Shown one piece after another: positions 38,894 through 49,936 of a DNA stretch of 64,000 nt. Numbering within the stretch: the first letter of the stretch is position 1; each line of letters starts with the position of its first letter. Both the position numbers and the translations under genes were made by a program. This DNA is from Stieleria mannarensis (GTDB lineage: Bacteria; Planctomycetota; Planctomycetia; Pirellulales; Pirellulaceae). The notes beneath the pieces are model-generated. The model did not search any database. It was not told the origin of the DNA and saw only the letters and a program-made list of their open reading frames with translations. Location of the stretch: the NCBI RefSeq assembly GCF_014154935.1, contig NZ_JACEHH010000020.1, forward strand, positions 1 through 64,000. The letters are read 5' to 3'.

Positions 38894-40651
38894 ATGACCG
38901 ATCAACCAAGCCCCGTTTCCGACGCCCCGGCTGCGTCCACTCCCCAAGTCAGCGAGAAAGTGCTCGCCGACCGCAAACTGTTGCTCGACGCACAGGAGAG
39001 CGGCAAAACGCTTTCGACCTATGTGCGTTTGTCCGGTCCGGGATGGTTGCAGGCGGCGATCACGCTGGGCGGCGGCTCCTTGGCCGGCGCGCTGTTTTTG
39101 GGGGTCCTGGGCGGGACCAGCATGCTCTGGTTGCAACTGCTGGCGATCACGATGGGCGTGATCATGCTCTCGGCGATCAGCTACGTGACCTTGTCGACCG
39201 GGCGGCGGCCGTTTGAAGCGATCAACAGCGAGATCAATCCGGCGCTGGGCTGGGGATGGATCATTGCCACGGCGATGGCCAACATCATCTGGTGCATGCC
39301 GCAGTTTAGCCTTTGTTACGACGCGATCGACAAGAATTTGGCCAACCTTGCCGGCGGTGGTGGGCTCGGCGATGCGACCAGCACCAAGATCATCGTCACG
39401 ATCGTCTTGTTTCTCGCCGCCGGATTCGTCGTGTTGCTCAACACCAAACAGGGTCGGGCGGCCAAGCTATTTGACATCGTGCTCAAGTCGCTGGTCGGCA
39501 TGGTCGTGATCTGTTTCTTCGGTGTCGTGGCGCTGCTGGCGATCAACGGAGAACTGGAATTTGGCGGCATCCTGGCCGGATTCATTCCCGATCTGTCACA
39601 GTGGAACAATCCCGCCGGTGAAATGACGTCCGTCGTCGCCTCGCTGGGGCAAACCGAACAAACCTATTGGACCAGCCAACTGGTTTCCACACAGCGGTCG
39701 GTGATGATCGCCGCGGCGGCCACCGCGGTGGGGATCAACATGACATTTCTGCTGCCGTATTCCATGCTCGCACGGGGCTGGGACAAACCGTTCCGCGGCT
39801 TGGCCCGATTCGATTTGTCGACCGGCATGGCGATTCCTTACGTGGTCGTGACCAGTTGCGTCGTGATCGCATCGGCATTTTCGCTGCACAACAAGATCGA
39901 CGATTCCTTGGCCAGCAACGATTTGGCCACCATGCAACAAAGTCCCTATTACAACGGTGTCGAACCGATCCTGTTGGGACGCGTGGACCATGAATTGGGC
40001 GCCGAAGCGGCCGAGTCGATGTCGATGGACGAAAAGCTAGAACGTGTTGCGGCCCTGAGCGTCGAAGAGAAACGTGTGGCATTGTCGCTGGTCAAGCGAA
40101 ACGCGTTTCAATTGTCCGGCACGCTGGAACCGCTGCTGGGGCAATCGCTCTCCAATCTGGTCTTCGGACTCGGCGTGTTCGGAATGGGATTCTCGACCAT
40201 CGTGATCTTGATGTTGATCAACGGCTATGCGTTCCGTGAGATGATGGGGCAACCCGACGGCGCGGTTCCGTTTGTGATTGGGTGTCTGGTCGCAGGACTC
40301 AGCGGAGCGACCTGGTGGTACCTGTGGGACGGCGAAGCGAAGTTCTGGCTGGCCATTTTTGCCAGCACGTTCGGGATGATGCTGTTGCCGATCGCCTACG
40401 TGACCTTTTTCCTGATGATGAACAACAAACGAATTCTCGGAGCGGAAAAACCGACCGGGGGACGCATGGTGGCCTGGAACGTCCTGATGCTGTTTGCGGT
40501 CATCGGGGCCACCGTGGCGGCCGTTTCGGCGATCAGCGAAAAAGCCAACGATCCGAAATCCTTCCCCGTGATCATCGGGTTGATCGTGGTCTACGGGATC
40601 GCGGTCGTCATCGGTTTTGTGAAGAAACGTGGCGAAGCTGTCGCGGGGTAA
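38894..40651 (+). CDS. Nramp-related metal transporter lacking canonical motifs
   Basis: The 585-residue protein is an inner-membrane transporter with about 11-12 helices and the Nramp-like opening GPGWLQAAITLGGGSLAG. In canonical Nramp proteins this helix carries DPGN, which binds transition metals; here it reads GGGS. The helix 6 motif MPH appears replaced by LPY (FLLPYSMLARGW). Both changes remove the known metal ligands, so the substrate is probably not Mn or Fe; NRAMP-related Mg transporters show similar losses. A long soluble insertion (about residues 350-400, with AAESMSMDEKLERVAALSVEEK) is not in standard Nramp proteins. It stands alone on the + strand, after a long repeat-rich region. 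Confidence 0.75.
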   Translation: MTDQPSPVSDAPAASTPQVSEKVLADRKLLLDAQESGKTLSTYVRLSGPGWLQAAITLGGGSLAGALFLGVLGGTSMLWLQLLAITMGVIMLSAISYVTLSTGRRPFEAINSEINPALGWGWIIATAMANIIWCMPQFSLCYDAIDKNLANLAGGGGLGDATSTKIIVTIVLFLAAGFVVLLNTKQGRAAKLFDIVLKSLVGMVVICFFGVVALLAINGELEFGGILAGFIPDLSQWNNPAGEMTSVVASLGQTEQTYWTSQLVSTQRSVMIAAAATAVGINMTFLLPYSMLARGWDKPFRGLARFDLSTGMAIPYVVVTSCVVIASAFSLHNKIDDSLASNDLATMQQSPYYNGVEPILLGRVDHELGAEAAESMSMDEKLERVAALSVEEKRVALSLVKRNAFQLSGTLEPLLGQSLSNLVFGLGVFGMGFSTIVILMLINGYAFREMMGQPDGAVPFVIGCLVAGLSGATWWYLWDGEAKFWLAIFASTFGMMLLPIAYVTFFLMMNNKRILGAEKPTGGRMVAWNVLMLFAVIGATVAAVSAISEKANDPKSFPVIIGLIVVYGIAVVIGFVKKRGEAVAG

Positions 40652-40668
40652 ACTCAGGCTGGGCAGTC

Positions 40669-40760
40669 GCCAGAAGGACGTAGCCACGCTCGCCAGAGCG
40701 TGGAAAACGCCGCGAATCCACCTTCTGGCGAAGACAGCTACATTCGCACGGCGATTCACG
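40669..40760. repeat. MITE-like inverted-repeat element, partial copy 2
   Basis: This copy matches the core of the element at 17521-17657. It includes TAGCCACGCTCGCCAGAGCGTGG and CCACCTTCTGGCGAAG, followed by GCGATTCACG. The outer inverted repeat is degenerate on the left and missing on the right, so this is an old or truncated copy. It lies between the transporter stop and the PQQ-propeller start. Confidence 0.65.
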
Positions 40761-40872
40761 ATGATGGCGGCGGCAAGCGACGCCGCTTCCTTTCGGAAAC
40801 GGATCACATCGATTATTCTGGGCGGGTCAACATCCCGCCTGTTTGGTCCCACCTGCGAATTCCAGAGTGAAA

Positions 40873-42120
40873 ATGAAAAACGTCGTCCTCTTTGCGGCTG
40901 CCTGCTTCACCCTTGCTTCTTCTGTCAGTTTCGCCGAAGACTGGCCCCAGTACCGTGGGGTTGCTGCCGATGGGAAATCGGCCGAGTCGATCGGCAGGGC
41001 GGACTGGAGCAACGGACCGAACGTCGTTTGGAAGACCCAAACCCCGTTGGGCTTCAGCTCCTTTGCCGTCGCCGAGGGTCGACTGTTCACCGTGATCGCG
41101 ACCGACGGATCGGAGGTGCTGTTGGCACTCGATGCGACCTCGGGTGATGAGCTGTGGCGACTGCCGATGGGCAGCAGCGAATACGAACAGGGCGGCGGAA
41201 ACGCGGGTGCGGCAGGCAACAAGGGCGGCGACGGTCCCCGGTCGACCCCCTCGGTCTCCGAGGGCAACGTCTACGTCTATGACTCCTACATGGTGCTCCG
41301 CTGTGTCGATGCCGAAACCGGAAGCTTGGTTTGGAAACAAGACATCATCAACGACTTCGCCGGCCGCAACATCAAGTGGCTGAACGCATCGAGCCCGCTG
41401 GTCGATGGCGACGCCGTGTACGTCAGCGGTGGCGGCGCGGGACAAAGTTTCCTTGCCTTCAACAAGAACGATGGCCAGCTGATCTGGAAAAGCGGTGATG
41501 AAACCATCACCCACGCGACGCCATCCTTGGCGACCATCAACGGCAAAAAACAACTGGTCTACTTTGTGCAATCGGGTCTGGTCGCAGTCAATGCCGCGAC
41601 GGGCAGCGAGCTTTGGCGGACCGAATTCCCATTCAGCGTCTCCACCGCCGCGTCGCCGGTCATCGAAGGTAACCTGGTGTATTGCTCTGCCGGCTACGGC
41701 GTCGGTGCGGGGTTGTTCAAGATTCAAGGTGGCGGCAAAGTCGACGAGGTGTGGTTCAAGGCGAACGAGCTGATGAATCACTGGAGCACCCCGATCGTGC
41801 ACAACGGACACCTGTACGGGATCTTTGAATTCAAAAAATACGGCCGGGCGCCGCTGCAATGCGTCGAACTGGCGACCGGGGAAATCAAGTGGAAAGAATA
41901 CGGGTTCGGCCCGGGCAACTGCATCTTGGTCGGCGAAAAGCTGGTCGTGTTGTCCGATGCCGGTGAAGTCGTGATCGCGGCGGCCAGCCCCGATGCCTAC
42001 CGTGAACTAGCTCGAGCCGACGTGCTGAGCGGCAAGTGCTGGTCGACACCGGCCTACAGCGACGGACGCATCTACGTCCGCAGCACCGAAGAAGCCGCCT
42101 GCATCGAGATCGGAAACTGA
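40873..42120 (+). CDS. Exported PQQ-type beta-propeller protein
   Basis: The 415-residue protein has a signal peptide (about 1-20, ending SVSFA) and seven or so beta-propeller blades of the PQQ/BamB type. Repeats end in LDATSGDELWRL, DAETGSLVWKQ, NKNDGQLIWKS, NAATGSELWRT and VELATGEIKWKE. The N-terminal WPQYRGVAADGKS is the usual start of planctomycete propeller proteins. Members are periplasmic and often bind other proteins; without the Ca and PQQ ligands of quinoprotein dehydrogenases, an enzymatic role is not supported. ATG 40873 opens the signal peptide. It converges with the sulfatase gene at 42316. Confidence 0.88.
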   Translation: MKNVVLFAAACFTLASSVSFAEDWPQYRGVAADGKSAESIGRADWSNGPNVVWKTQTPLGFSSFAVAEGRLFTVIATDGSEVLLALDATSGDELWRLPMGSSEYEQGGGNAGAAGNKGGDGPRSTPSVSEGNVYVYDSYMVLRCVDAETGSLVWKQDIINDFAGRNIKWLNASSPLVDGDAVYVSGGGAGQSFLAFNKNDGQLIWKSGDETITHATPSLATINGKKQLVYFVQSGLVAVNAATGSELWRTEFPFSVSTAASPVIEGNLVYCSAGYGVGAGLFKIQGGGKVDEVWFKANELMNHWSTPIVHNGHLYGIFEFKKYGRAPLQCVELATGEIKWKEYGFGPGNCILVGEKLVVLSDAGEVVIAAASPDAYRELARADVLSGKCWSTPAYSDGRIYVRSTEEAACIEIGN

Positions 42121-42315
42121 GGCGGCAAAACCAGCCGCTCGGCACCCCATCATTCTGCCCCGTATCATTCTGCCGTCCATCGTTTTGCCCCTACTCTCCC
42201 GTTCCGACCGTCTTTAATAGGACGTGGCGGCTGGTTGGGGAGGTAGGTAGATTTTGGAGTTAGCGATTCGATCGGCATTTCGGGCCGGTTCGCGTTCATA
42301 GGGCGCGTTGCACCG

Positions 42316-44748
42316 TCAGTCCCCCTTGGCCGCGTCGATCAAGAAATCGATCAACTTTTGGCTGCGGAAGAAACCTTCCCAGAAATTGTGGCCTTGACCA
42401 TCGACGCGTTCAAGCGTGATCACGGATTCGTTGCCAACGGATTGGTACGCGGATTCCAACACCGCCGAATTCCGCTCGATCGGAACCACGCGGTCTTCGG
42501 TGCCATGGATCACATAGACCGGGATGTCCGCTTTGGCGATCACGTCCAGATTCTTCGCAGGGTTCAGCTCCCGCTGTCGCTGCTCCATCGCCTCCGGCGT
42601 GACTCCATAGACCGCGGCGGCGCGGTCAACGCCCGGATAGCTGGTGTAGTCGAGCACCGGGTAAATCCCGCCGATTGCCGCGACGCGCTCGGGACGCTCG
42701 ATCGCGAACCGGCTGACATACAATCCGCCGCGGCTGCGGCCCAGCAACGCCGGTTTGGTGCTGTAACCTCGTGAGACCATTTCGTCGTACAGGGCGTCAA
42801 AGAAGGGTTGGCTATGCGGGCTGCCGTAGGCTTCCCCGACGTCGATTCCCGCGACCGCGATGCCGGCGTCGAGAAACTGCTGGTGCATCCACTGCTCGTG
42901 CTTGTCGGGGTAGCGCGACAATGCGGGGGCGTAAAAAATCCAGGGCTTGCCGAGCTTGGACTTTGCCGGCGATTCGGGTTTCATTACAAACGCGTGACGG
43001 TCGGCGACAAAGAAGGTTTCTCCGCCCGGCAACACTTGCGCGCGTTTGATTCGACCGTCTTGTTGGGCCTTGGACATCACCTTGTTTTGGCGAGCCAGAT
43101 CATTGGCCGTTCGTGGTTGATTGTCGAGATCTTTCGAGGCAAGTTTGATCGAATCGGCAAGCTGCTGTTCCCAGGCTGCGACCAATTCAGAAAGCTTGTC
43201 GGCGTGTGGTAACGCAAGGTCAACCGACTCGATTCGGTCGTTCGAAAGATCGTACAGCTCCCAGGGTTCGCCGATCGGTGAAACCGCTTTCCAGCGGCCT
43301 TGTCGGATCGCCCGATGTCCGTCGTGATACCACCAAAGCGTTCGCTCGTCGGCCGAGTGATCGCCATCGAGGTCTGCCAGAAAGCTACGTCCCGGCGCCG
43401 CTGGGGCATCATTCGGGTGCGTCGCGCCGGTCAACTCCAATAGCGTCGCGGCAACGTCGATGACATGTTGGGGATTGCGCCGATACTGGCCTTTGTCCTT
43501 GATTCGCTTGGGCCAGGAAACGATGAACGGCGTCGCGATGCCACCTTCGTGTGTCCATGTTTTGTGGCGGCGAAATGGCGTGTTGCAAGTCGTCGACCAG
43601 CCGGGCCCCAGACAAAGGTAGGTCAGTGCCGAACCCATCGGCTGATCGGGATCGTGTCCGTCGCCACGGACCATGATTTCGGCGCTCGCTCCGTTATCGG
43701 ACAGAAACATGATGATCGTGTCGTCCCAGCAGCCCATCGACCGGACTTGATCCAAGACCCGTCCGATGGCGATGTCCATCCGGTGCACCATCGCCGCATG
43801 GATCGCCATCTTGGTCGCTTGGAACGATTTTTGTTCGTCCGTCAATTGATTCCACGGAACGGGGCGATTGATTTCTCCGTCACCCAGAATCTCGAAGGCT
43901 TCGGGGAAATGATACGGAGGTCCGAGGTCACGCTCGACCGATGAAACGCGATTGGCGGTTTCAGGATCCAAAATCCCCATCGATTGCATCCGTTGCCAGC
44001 GTTGTTTGCGAATCGCATCCCAGCCGTCGGTGTAGGTGTCGGCGTAGACCGCGATGTCTTCGGGCAGAGCGTGCAGGGGGAAGTGGGGCGCGGTGAAAGC
44101 CAGATACTGAAAGAACGGCTGGTCGCCGTGTTGTGCGGCGTGTTCCTTTAGGTTCTCAATCGCGTCGTCAGCCATCGAGCTGGTCAGGTATTCGTCGTCA
44201 CGAAACTCCAACGGCCGCTTGGGTTTTCCGTTGGCGTCCAGCTTGGGGCTGAAGTAGCGGCCCACTTGATTGAGTGACGTCTTGTCGAAACCGGACTGGG
44301 TCGGTGTGCGATCGATATGCCATTTGCCGGTGTGGTAGGATCGATAGCCGACTTGCGACAGCATTTCGGGAAGCAGCACGGCCCAATCGGGGCGCAGGCC
44401 ACGGTTGCCGCCGCCACTGGGGATGCCCGGCAAAAAGTCACGTCGGATCTGTTGGGCATAGTAGCCCGTCAACATCGACCCGCGTGTCGGCCAACACCGC
44501 CCGGTGTTGTAGAACTGGGTGAACCGTAATCCGCTGTCCGCCAATGCATCCAGGTTCGGTGTCTGGATCTCGCCGCCGTAACATCCCAGATCCGAAAACC
44601 CCAAATCGTCGGCCAGGATCAACACGATGTTGGGACGCTTGGTCGATTCGGCTTTGAGGGTAGTCGGAGACAGGAACAGGGTGAAAAGGAAGGCAGTTGC
44701 GAGCACAGCGTGTGTCGCGATGTGATGTAGCGGAAAACGCGGGGACAT
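42316..44748 (-). CDS. Sulfatase fused to a C-terminal alpha/beta hydrolase
   Basis: The 810-residue protein has a signal peptide (about 1-33), then an arylsulfatase-type domain (about 37-540). Metal-binding Asp47-Asp48 (ILADD) and the formylglycine motif C85WPTRG are present, and SDNGASAEI and GKWHIDRT also match. A second domain (about 560-808) is an alpha/beta hydrolase or prolyl-oligopeptidase-type esterase, with nucleophile GRSRGG (Ser672) and an Asp/His pair in VIHGTEDRVVPI and GQGHNF. Both active sites appear intact. The fusion suggests removal of sulfate and an acyl ester from one glycan. ATG 44748 is preferred to 44820 because of the signal peptide. Confidence 0.88.
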   Translation of the reverse strand: MSPRFPLHHIATHAVLATAFLFTLFLSPTTLKAESTKRPNIVLILADDLGFSDLGCYGGEIQTPNLDALADSGLRFTQFYNTGRCWPTRGSMLTGYYAQQIRRDFLPGIPSGGGNRGLRPDWAVLLPEMLSQVGYRSYHTGKWHIDRTPTQSGFDKTSLNQVGRYFSPKLDANGKPKRPLEFRDDEYLTSSMADDAIENLKEHAAQHGDQPFFQYLAFTAPHFPLHALPEDIAVYADTYTDGWDAIRKQRWQRMQSMGILDPETANRVSSVERDLGPPYHFPEAFEILGDGEINRPVPWNQLTDEQKSFQATKMAIHAAMVHRMDIAIGRVLDQVRSMGCWDDTIIMFLSDNGASAEIMVRGDGHDPDQPMGSALTYLCLGPGWSTTCNTPFRRHKTWTHEGGIATPFIVSWPKRIKDKGQYRRNPQHVIDVAATLLELTGATHPNDAPAAPGRSFLADLDGDHSADERTLWWYHDGHRAIRQGRWKAVSPIGEPWELYDLSNDRIESVDLALPHADKLSELVAAWEQQLADSIKLASKDLDNQPRTANDLARQNKVMSKAQQDGRIKRAQVLPGGETFFVADRHAFVMKPESPAKSKLGKPWIFYAPALSRYPDKHEQWMHQQFLDAGIAVAGIDVGEAYGSPHSQPFFDALYDEMVSRGYSTKPALLGRSRGGLYVSRFAIERPERVAAIGGIYPVLDYTSYPGVDRAAAVYGVTPEAMEQRQRELNPAKNLDVIAKADIPVYVIHGTEDRVVPIERNSAVLESAYQSVGNESVITLERVDGQGHNFWEGFFRSQKLIDFLIDAAKGD

Positions 44749-44979
44749 TCGGCTGTAACCAGGCGGGAGGGGGGACGTAAAGATTTCGTGAGATCGTGCC
44801 CCAGTTTGACGCCCCGCCACGCAATTCTCAAGTAATTTCAGCGCAGTTACCGGTGCAGCAGCGTTCCAGCAGTGGCCAACAGCCAGTCACTACGAAAAGC
44901 ATCTTAATGTTCGACGCCGCGGTCGGTGTAACCGAGACGTCGTCGGTTTTCAGTGGTGCCCAACGATTGGGCAAAACGA

Positions 44980-45028
44980 TGGGGGCAAAACGATCACAGC
45001 CTGAGATTGTTTTGCCCCCATTTTTTTT
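44980..45028 (+). terminator. Strong hairpin with T8 tail
   Basis: A 16-bp stem with one mismatch joins 44980-44995 (TGGGGGCAAAACGATC) and 45005-45020 (GATTGTTTTGCCCCCA) around a 9-nt loop, with eight T following on the + strand. No + strand gene lies before it, so it may act mainly for - strand transcripts from the DUF5107 gene, or be a remnant. A related ATCGTTTTGCCCC occurs near 42180. Confidence 0.55.
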
Positions 45029-45123
45029 CCGTCGAGGATCAGCCGACGGTCATGCAATCGGACACATGAGGCTTATAGGTCCCCTGTGTCCTATTGGTCC
45101 TATCGATCACGTGCAGGACGGGG

Positions 45124-48100
45124 CTAGGCAAAAATTTCAGTCACGACACGACTCGGCTCGACACCCGTCAAGCGTTGTTCGAGACCTTGGAACGGGAAGG
45201 TGAGTCGTTCGTGATTGATGCCCAGCAGATGCAGCATCGTTGCATGCAGATCGCGAACGTGCACCGGATCTTTGACAACGTTGTAGCTGAACTCGTCCGT
45301 TACTCCGTGGCGAATTCCTCCTTGAATCCCGCCACCGGCCAGGAGCGCCGTAAAACAGCGGGGATGATGATCACGACCGTAGACGTCCGCCCGAGCTTGC
45401 AACGGATGGTAAGCCTCGCCCAGCGAATCCGGGGTTTCCATCGCTTTGATGAAGTGTTGATGAGCGGACTGCGGATTTCCATTTTCCAAATCGGCCTTGC
45501 CCGCCAGCAATCGGGCTTGGGTGTACTGCCGCAGAACGGCTCCCTCACCGCCTTCCCAGGGATGGAAACGACGCGATAGCAGTAGCTCCAACGTTTCTTG
45601 GGCACGCCCGGTCACGTTGTCCAATGCGGCCAGCTCGACCGTTGCGTCATCACGCTGCAGGACCAGTTCGCGATGGGAGAGAAGAAAACTGAGCCGTTCC
45701 GCGATCGGCACGTTGCGTTTTTTGGACAGCTGATCGAACTCGCTGACCAGTCGCGCATCTTGCGGGGCCAGACGCATCGCTTGTTCATAGTACGCCGCAG
45801 CTTGCTCGCCGTCGCGAAAGTGATTCCAAACGGCGATGCCAAGGTTTCGGTAGACCTGAGGAATATCGGCGTCGTGTTGTGCCGCCACCTGCCAGACATC
45901 GATCGCATCTTGGTGACGGCACTTGTCAAACAACAAGTTACCCAGCGCATAGGCGGCCAGCGGATCTCGGCCAGGCTGGCCGATCGCCCAGCGGAGTGTC
46001 GCCATCTCTTCCAAACGCGACGGAAAACAGTGGTCCGCCGATTGCCCGCGGGCTCGCTTTAGCACCTCGTCGGCGTCCGCGGCTTTCGTGCGTTGTTTCA
46101 GCCACGCCAACACGTAATGCGTCATCGCGGTCCGCTGCAGCGGATTGGGGACCGCAACCGGAATGACCTCGTTGGCGTGGTGCAACTCGATCAGCTCGAC
46201 GGCGTGCTGATCGAACCCCGCTTCGATGTAGTCGAATGCCAAATCTAGAATCGTTTGAGCGTCATTGCGCGTCTTGGCGAGGAACTGTTGGACTTCAGTC
46301 GCATCAGAATCTTCTGCGAGCACACACCGTAAATGGGAGGCCCAATGGTCCAGCGGATCCGACGCCAGGACCTGATCGACTTGCTTTCGCAGTTCAGCGG
46401 GATCCGACCTAATCGCTTGCTCCCGTGCAAGGTTCGCCTGGGCCAGGACGAGCAACAAGCTGGCCTTGTTGTGTTGTCGGTTCGTGTCCAGAGACGCGTT
46501 TAGGTGATCACATGCAGTGGCCCAGTCGGCCTGACAACAATCCAGCGTGGCGAGCTGATAGTAAGCCGCCGACCGCCATTCGTAGTTCCAGGTCGCTTTG
46601 TAGAAAGCCGCGTAAGCGTCAGGTAGATTCCCCAAGCCCCGTAGGGTGAGGCCGAGGTAATAGTGCGCCTCGCCCGTCTCGGGATTTGGGTGCCGACTGG
46701 TCAGGCGATCCACGGCCGACCGCAAGTGCTCCTGTGCCGGTTCGTACTGCCCCCGTTTCACGCATCGTTTGCCGAGTGCCAGGTGGCATCGATAATCACC
46801 GGGGTCCCGTCGCAGTCCTTCTTGCCAGTACGGTTCGGGCGCCCGCGTGGGGTGACGGTACTGTTCCAGGTGGCTGCCGATATGAAACAGCTCGTCCACC
46901 GACGAAACCTGTTCGGAAGCGGGTGGCTCGGTTGCGACCTGACGATTGCGGTTGGTAACAGGCTGAGGGTCCAGTGGCCGGTAGGCGAGCACCAACTTGC
47001 CCTGCGTCGAACGCAACTCGGCCGAGAGACTGCTGGTTTGTTCTCCCTCGAACGGAAGCTCTGAATTCTTCCATGACTGTCCCGGCTGAAGTTTCAGGTG
47101 CGTTTGCAGCAGCACGCGATCGCCGTCGCAAACGGTGAATTGCCCTTCAAACACGCTGCTAACGCATAGCCCCAATTCGATCCTGCGATCCGAGCGAACG
47201 CTGAACGCCAATGCCGCGTCGCAATTCGCCTGCTGGACCGGCCCGATGTCCTGGATCGGCCACCAGAATTGAGAGAAGGTCTTCGTTTCGTACGGCAGCA
47301 AATAGGAGAAGTCAGGCTGGTTATCCGTATAAACGCCGGCCATCAACTCGACATAGGGGCCGCCTTCATCGGTCAACTCGCGGTCCCAAGTCCAGCCAAA
47401 CCGTTCGTTCCCCCACGTCCACTGCTTCTTTCCGGGTGCGATGTGTCGGTTCGCGACGTGAACGAACCCGCCGCCGGCAGAATGATCGTAGCCGCCGAAG
47501 AAATCCCGACCGGTTTCGCAGACCATGTAGCTGGTGGGTACCAGAATGTTCTTGTACCAGCTCAGATCATTGGCACCGGGACGATTCTGATAGTCGATTC
47601 CATAGTAATCATTGTTGGCCACCGGAAACGACGACATCGCCCGCACCGCATGGTCCGCGACATAGTGCACGTCGGGCGGAAAGAAGGATTGATACTGATC
47701 GTGCACCTTGGCCGCCACATTCGCCCACCACAGGAACGTGTGCGTCAACGGGGTTCGGTTATACAACCGAACTCTTAATTCAATCAGCGACGATTCCGGA
47801 CGCAATCGAACACCGTGCATGCCTTTGAGCCGATTGATCGGATCGTGCTCGCTCATCCATACCGTCCGGGCACCGTCGGGGTCTTCCTCGATGTGGACGT
47901 CCGTCGGCATAAACGTGCCGGGGCGGTGGTGCTGCGGCCAGTTGAATTCAACACCTCCGGAAATCCATGGTCCGGCCAACCCGACCAACGCCGGCTTGAT
48001 GACGTCCTGGCGGTAGAAGAAGTCATAGTCATGGTTGGTTTTGTCCTGCCCCAACCAAATGCGACCGCCGATTTCCGGCAACATGACCAGCCGAACGAAG

Positions 48101-48318
48101 TCGTTCTCCAACAATGCGGACTGATAGGTCACCGGCACCGGATCATCATAGACTTTGTCAACGAAAGGCACCGGATACACCTTACCGCTGCTTCCTTGGT
48201 AAACCCGCTTCTCAAAGAACAGGGGGGTCTTCTCGGGCGATCCGACCGGATAGGTCGGAATCACTTGCGGCTGGAGGCGTGCTTGAATCATGTCGACTGA
48301 ATTGGGTTGCGAAGTCAC
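45124..48318 (-). CDS. DUF5107-TPR protein with a DUF1501 C-terminal tail (chimera)
   Basis: The 1064-residue frame begins with a DUF5107 region (about 20-440), a galactose-mutarotase-like fold often found with polysaccharide-use genes ([42 protein letters not shown]). TPR-like helical repeats follow (about 490-965). The last 84 residues (45127-45378) do not belong: [18 protein letters not shown] and [17 protein letters not shown] are the C-terminus of a DUF1501 (sulfatase-like) protein. The join is at about residue 980. A deletion that fused two genes is the simple explanation. It is 43 nt downstream of the sodium symporter on the same strand, so the two are probably cotranscribed. The N-terminal part may still work. 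Confidence 0.8.
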   Translation of the reverse strand: MTSQPNSVDMIQARLQPQVIPTYPVGSPEKTPLFFEKRVYQGSSGKVYPVPFVDKVYDDPVPVTYQSALLENDFVRLVMLPEIGGRIWLGQDKTNHDYDFFYRQDVIKPALVGLAGPWISGGVEFNWPQHHRPGTFMPTDVHIEEDPDGARTVWMSEHDPINRLKGMHGVRLRPESSLIELRVRLYNRTPLTHTFLWWANVAAKVHDQYQSFFPPDVHYVADHAVRAMSSFPVANNDYYGIDYQNRPGANDLSWYKNILVPTSYMVCETGRDFFGGYDHSAGGGFVHVANRHIAPGKKQWTWGNERFGWTWDRELTDEGGPYVELMAGVYTDNQPDFSYLLPYETKTFSQFWWPIQDIGPVQQANCDAALAFSVRSDRRIELGLCVSSVFEGQFTVCDGDRVLLQTHLKLQPGQSWKNSELPFEGEQTSSLSAELRSTQGKLVLAYRPLDPQPVTNRNRQVATEPPASEQVSSVDELFHIGSHLEQYRHPTRAPEPYWQEGLRRDPGDYRCHLALGKRCVKRGQYEPAQEHLRSAVDRLTSRHPNPETGEAHYYLGLTLRGLGNLPDAYAAFYKATWNYEWRSAAYYQLATLDCCQADWATACDHLNASLDTNRQHNKASLLLVLAQANLAREQAIRSDPAELRKQVDQVLASDPLDHWASHLRCVLAEDSDATEVQQFLAKTRNDAQTILDLAFDYIEAGFDQHAVELIELHHANEVIPVAVPNPLQRTAMTHYVLAWLKQRTKAADADEVLKRARGQSADHCFPSRLEEMATLRWAIGQPGRDPLAAYALGNLLFDKCRHQDAIDVWQVAAQHDADIPQVYRNLGIAVWNHFRDGEQAAAYYEQAMRLAPQDARLVSEFDQLSKKRNVPIAERLSFLLSHRELVLQRDDATVELAALDNVTGRAQETLELLLSRRFHPWEGGEGAVLRQYTQARLLAGKADLENGNPQSAHQHFIKAMETPDSLGEAYHPLQARADVYGRDHHPRCFTALLAGGGIQGGIRHGVTDEFSYNVVKDPVHVRDLHATMLHLLGINHERLTFPFQGLEQRLTGVEPSRVVTEIFA

Positions 48319-48361
48319 GGAACAAAGCCGGGCATCAAACAGAAAGTGGAAATGATTCGGA

Positions 48362-49936
48362 TTACCGGAACACCGCGAACATCGCAGCGACCGACGCCAT
48401 CACAAGCACGGCGCAGCCAATCACGATTGGTTCTGTTCTGCGTGCGACATCTTCTCGAACGGGCAGCTCACGCGGTGCGGCATTCGGCCGCAGCAGCGTC
48501 ATGATGGCCATCACAGCCATGATGATGCCGAAACAGGCAAGCACTTGAGTCAGGAAATGCATCTCGAGCACCCGCTGCGAAAGCACCCCCGCGAACAAGC
48601 CTTCTTTGTTCAGCGTTTGAAAGCTGGCGTACAGCAACGGACCCAACAGCAGCGCGACCGAACCGGCCGCCGCGGGGGCTTTGGGCAACCAGAACGCGCC
48701 TAAAAACGCGGCCACCACGCCCGGCCAGATGAATCCCTGGAATTGCTGGATGAAGGTAAAGACTCCGTCGGTCAGCAACGGAGCGGTAAGGCAGCCAATA
48801 GCCACAAACGTGACGGTCAGAAGACGCCCCAGACGCACCACCGAGGTTTCCGATGCCTGCGGGCGAAGCAGCCGCTGGTAGATGTCGATCGAGGCGATCG
48901 TCGAGGCGGAATTCAACAGCGACGCAAGTGTGGAGATAATGGCCCCCGCGATCGCGGCGAAAATGAAGCCGCGTAGGCCCGGCCCTACCAAATGCTTGAT
49001 CAACGTCGGATAGGCGGCGTCGGATTTTTCCGCCAGTTCAGCCGCGTACAAATTCCCCGCCATGATGCCGGGCATCACAATCGCAAACGGGATCAATAGC
49101 CATAACGCACCGGCGAAGATCATGCCGAGTTGCCCATCGCGTAGCGTCTTGGCAGCCAGATTACGCTGGACGATGAATTGGTTGAGACCACAGTAGTAGA
49201 TCATCACGATCCACATTCCCGTGAATACAGTGTACCACGGCAGTTGGTCATAACCGGGGTGCCCTTTGAACAACAACAACTTCAATTTATCTGCGTTTGC
49301 GGCACTGAATTCGCTCCAACCGCCACTCGCCGACAGACCGAGATAGAAAACAATCAAACCGCCAACGAGCAACGCAGTGCCTTGGATCAGGTCCGCATAC
49401 GCGATCGCTTTGAGCCCGCCGGTTGCGGCGTAGAGCGTCCCGATCGCGCCGATCATCCAGACCCCCGTCGTCATCGGCACCCCCAGCAGCACCTGCAACG
49501 CCGTCGCGCCCGTATAGAGCACCGCCGTTAGCAAGACACCGACGTAGGTGGCGACCGTCACGATCGCCATCAGGCTGCGGGCGAGTGTGTTGTAACGGTA
49601 TTCCAAAAACTCGGGCATCGTATAGATCCCCGCTTGCAGGAACCGAGGCAGCAACGTGATCGCGATCAGAGAGATAAAGACGGAGCCCATCAATTGCCAA
49701 GCGGCGACGGCCAATCCCTGTTCGGCAGCGCCGCTGCCCGCCATGCCGACCATTTGCTCGGAAGAAATATTCGCCGCGACGATCGAAATGCCAATGATCG
49801 GCCAGGACAGCGAGCGGCCCCCCAGGAAGTAATCCGATTCGTCCTGTGGCGTTCCGCGACGGCGGCTCTTCCACAAACTGACCGCGATGACGATCAGGAA
49901 AAATAGCAGAAAAGCGGCGAGGTCCGTTGCGGTCAT
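48362..49936 (-). CDS. Sodium/solute symporter (SSS family)
   Basis: The 524-residue inner-membrane protein has about 14 helices. Typical SSS features are [35 protein letters not shown] (sodium-binding helix 1 region) and PEFLEYRYN. It also has a [14 protein letters not shown] loop and the [21 protein letters not shown] segment of the central sodium site. It probably imports a sugar such as rhamnose, galactose or a uronate, given the nearby glycosidases and sulfatases. ATG 49936 starts the first helix; 49984 would add a polar tail. It heads a two-gene unit with the DUF5107 gene. The AraC-type regulator at 52166 may control it. Confidence 0.9.
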   Translation of the reverse strand: MTATDLAAFLLFFLIVIAVSLWKSRRRGTPQDESDYFLGGRSLSWPIIGISIVAANISSEQMVGMAGSGAAEQGLAVAAWQLMGSVFISLIAITLLPRFLQAGIYTMPEFLEYRYNTLARSLMAIVTVATYVGVLLTAVLYTGATALQVLLGVPMTTGVWMIGAIGTLYAATGGLKAIAYADLIQGTALLVGGLIVFYLGLSASGGWSEFSAANADKLKLLLFKGHPGYDQLPWYTVFTGMWIVMIYYCGLNQFIVQRNLAAKTLRDGQLGMIFAGALWLLIPFAIVMPGIMAGNLYAAELAEKSDAAYPTLIKHLVGPGLRGFIFAAIAGAIISTLASLLNSASTIASIDIYQRLLRPQASETSVVRLGRLLTVTFVAIGCLTAPLLTDGVFTFIQQFQGFIWPGVVAAFLGAFWLPKAPAAAGSVALLLGPLLYASFQTLNKEGLFAGVLSQRVLEMHFLTQVLACFGIIMAVMAIMTLLRPNAAPRELPVREDVARRTEPIVIGCAVLVMASVAAMFAVFR

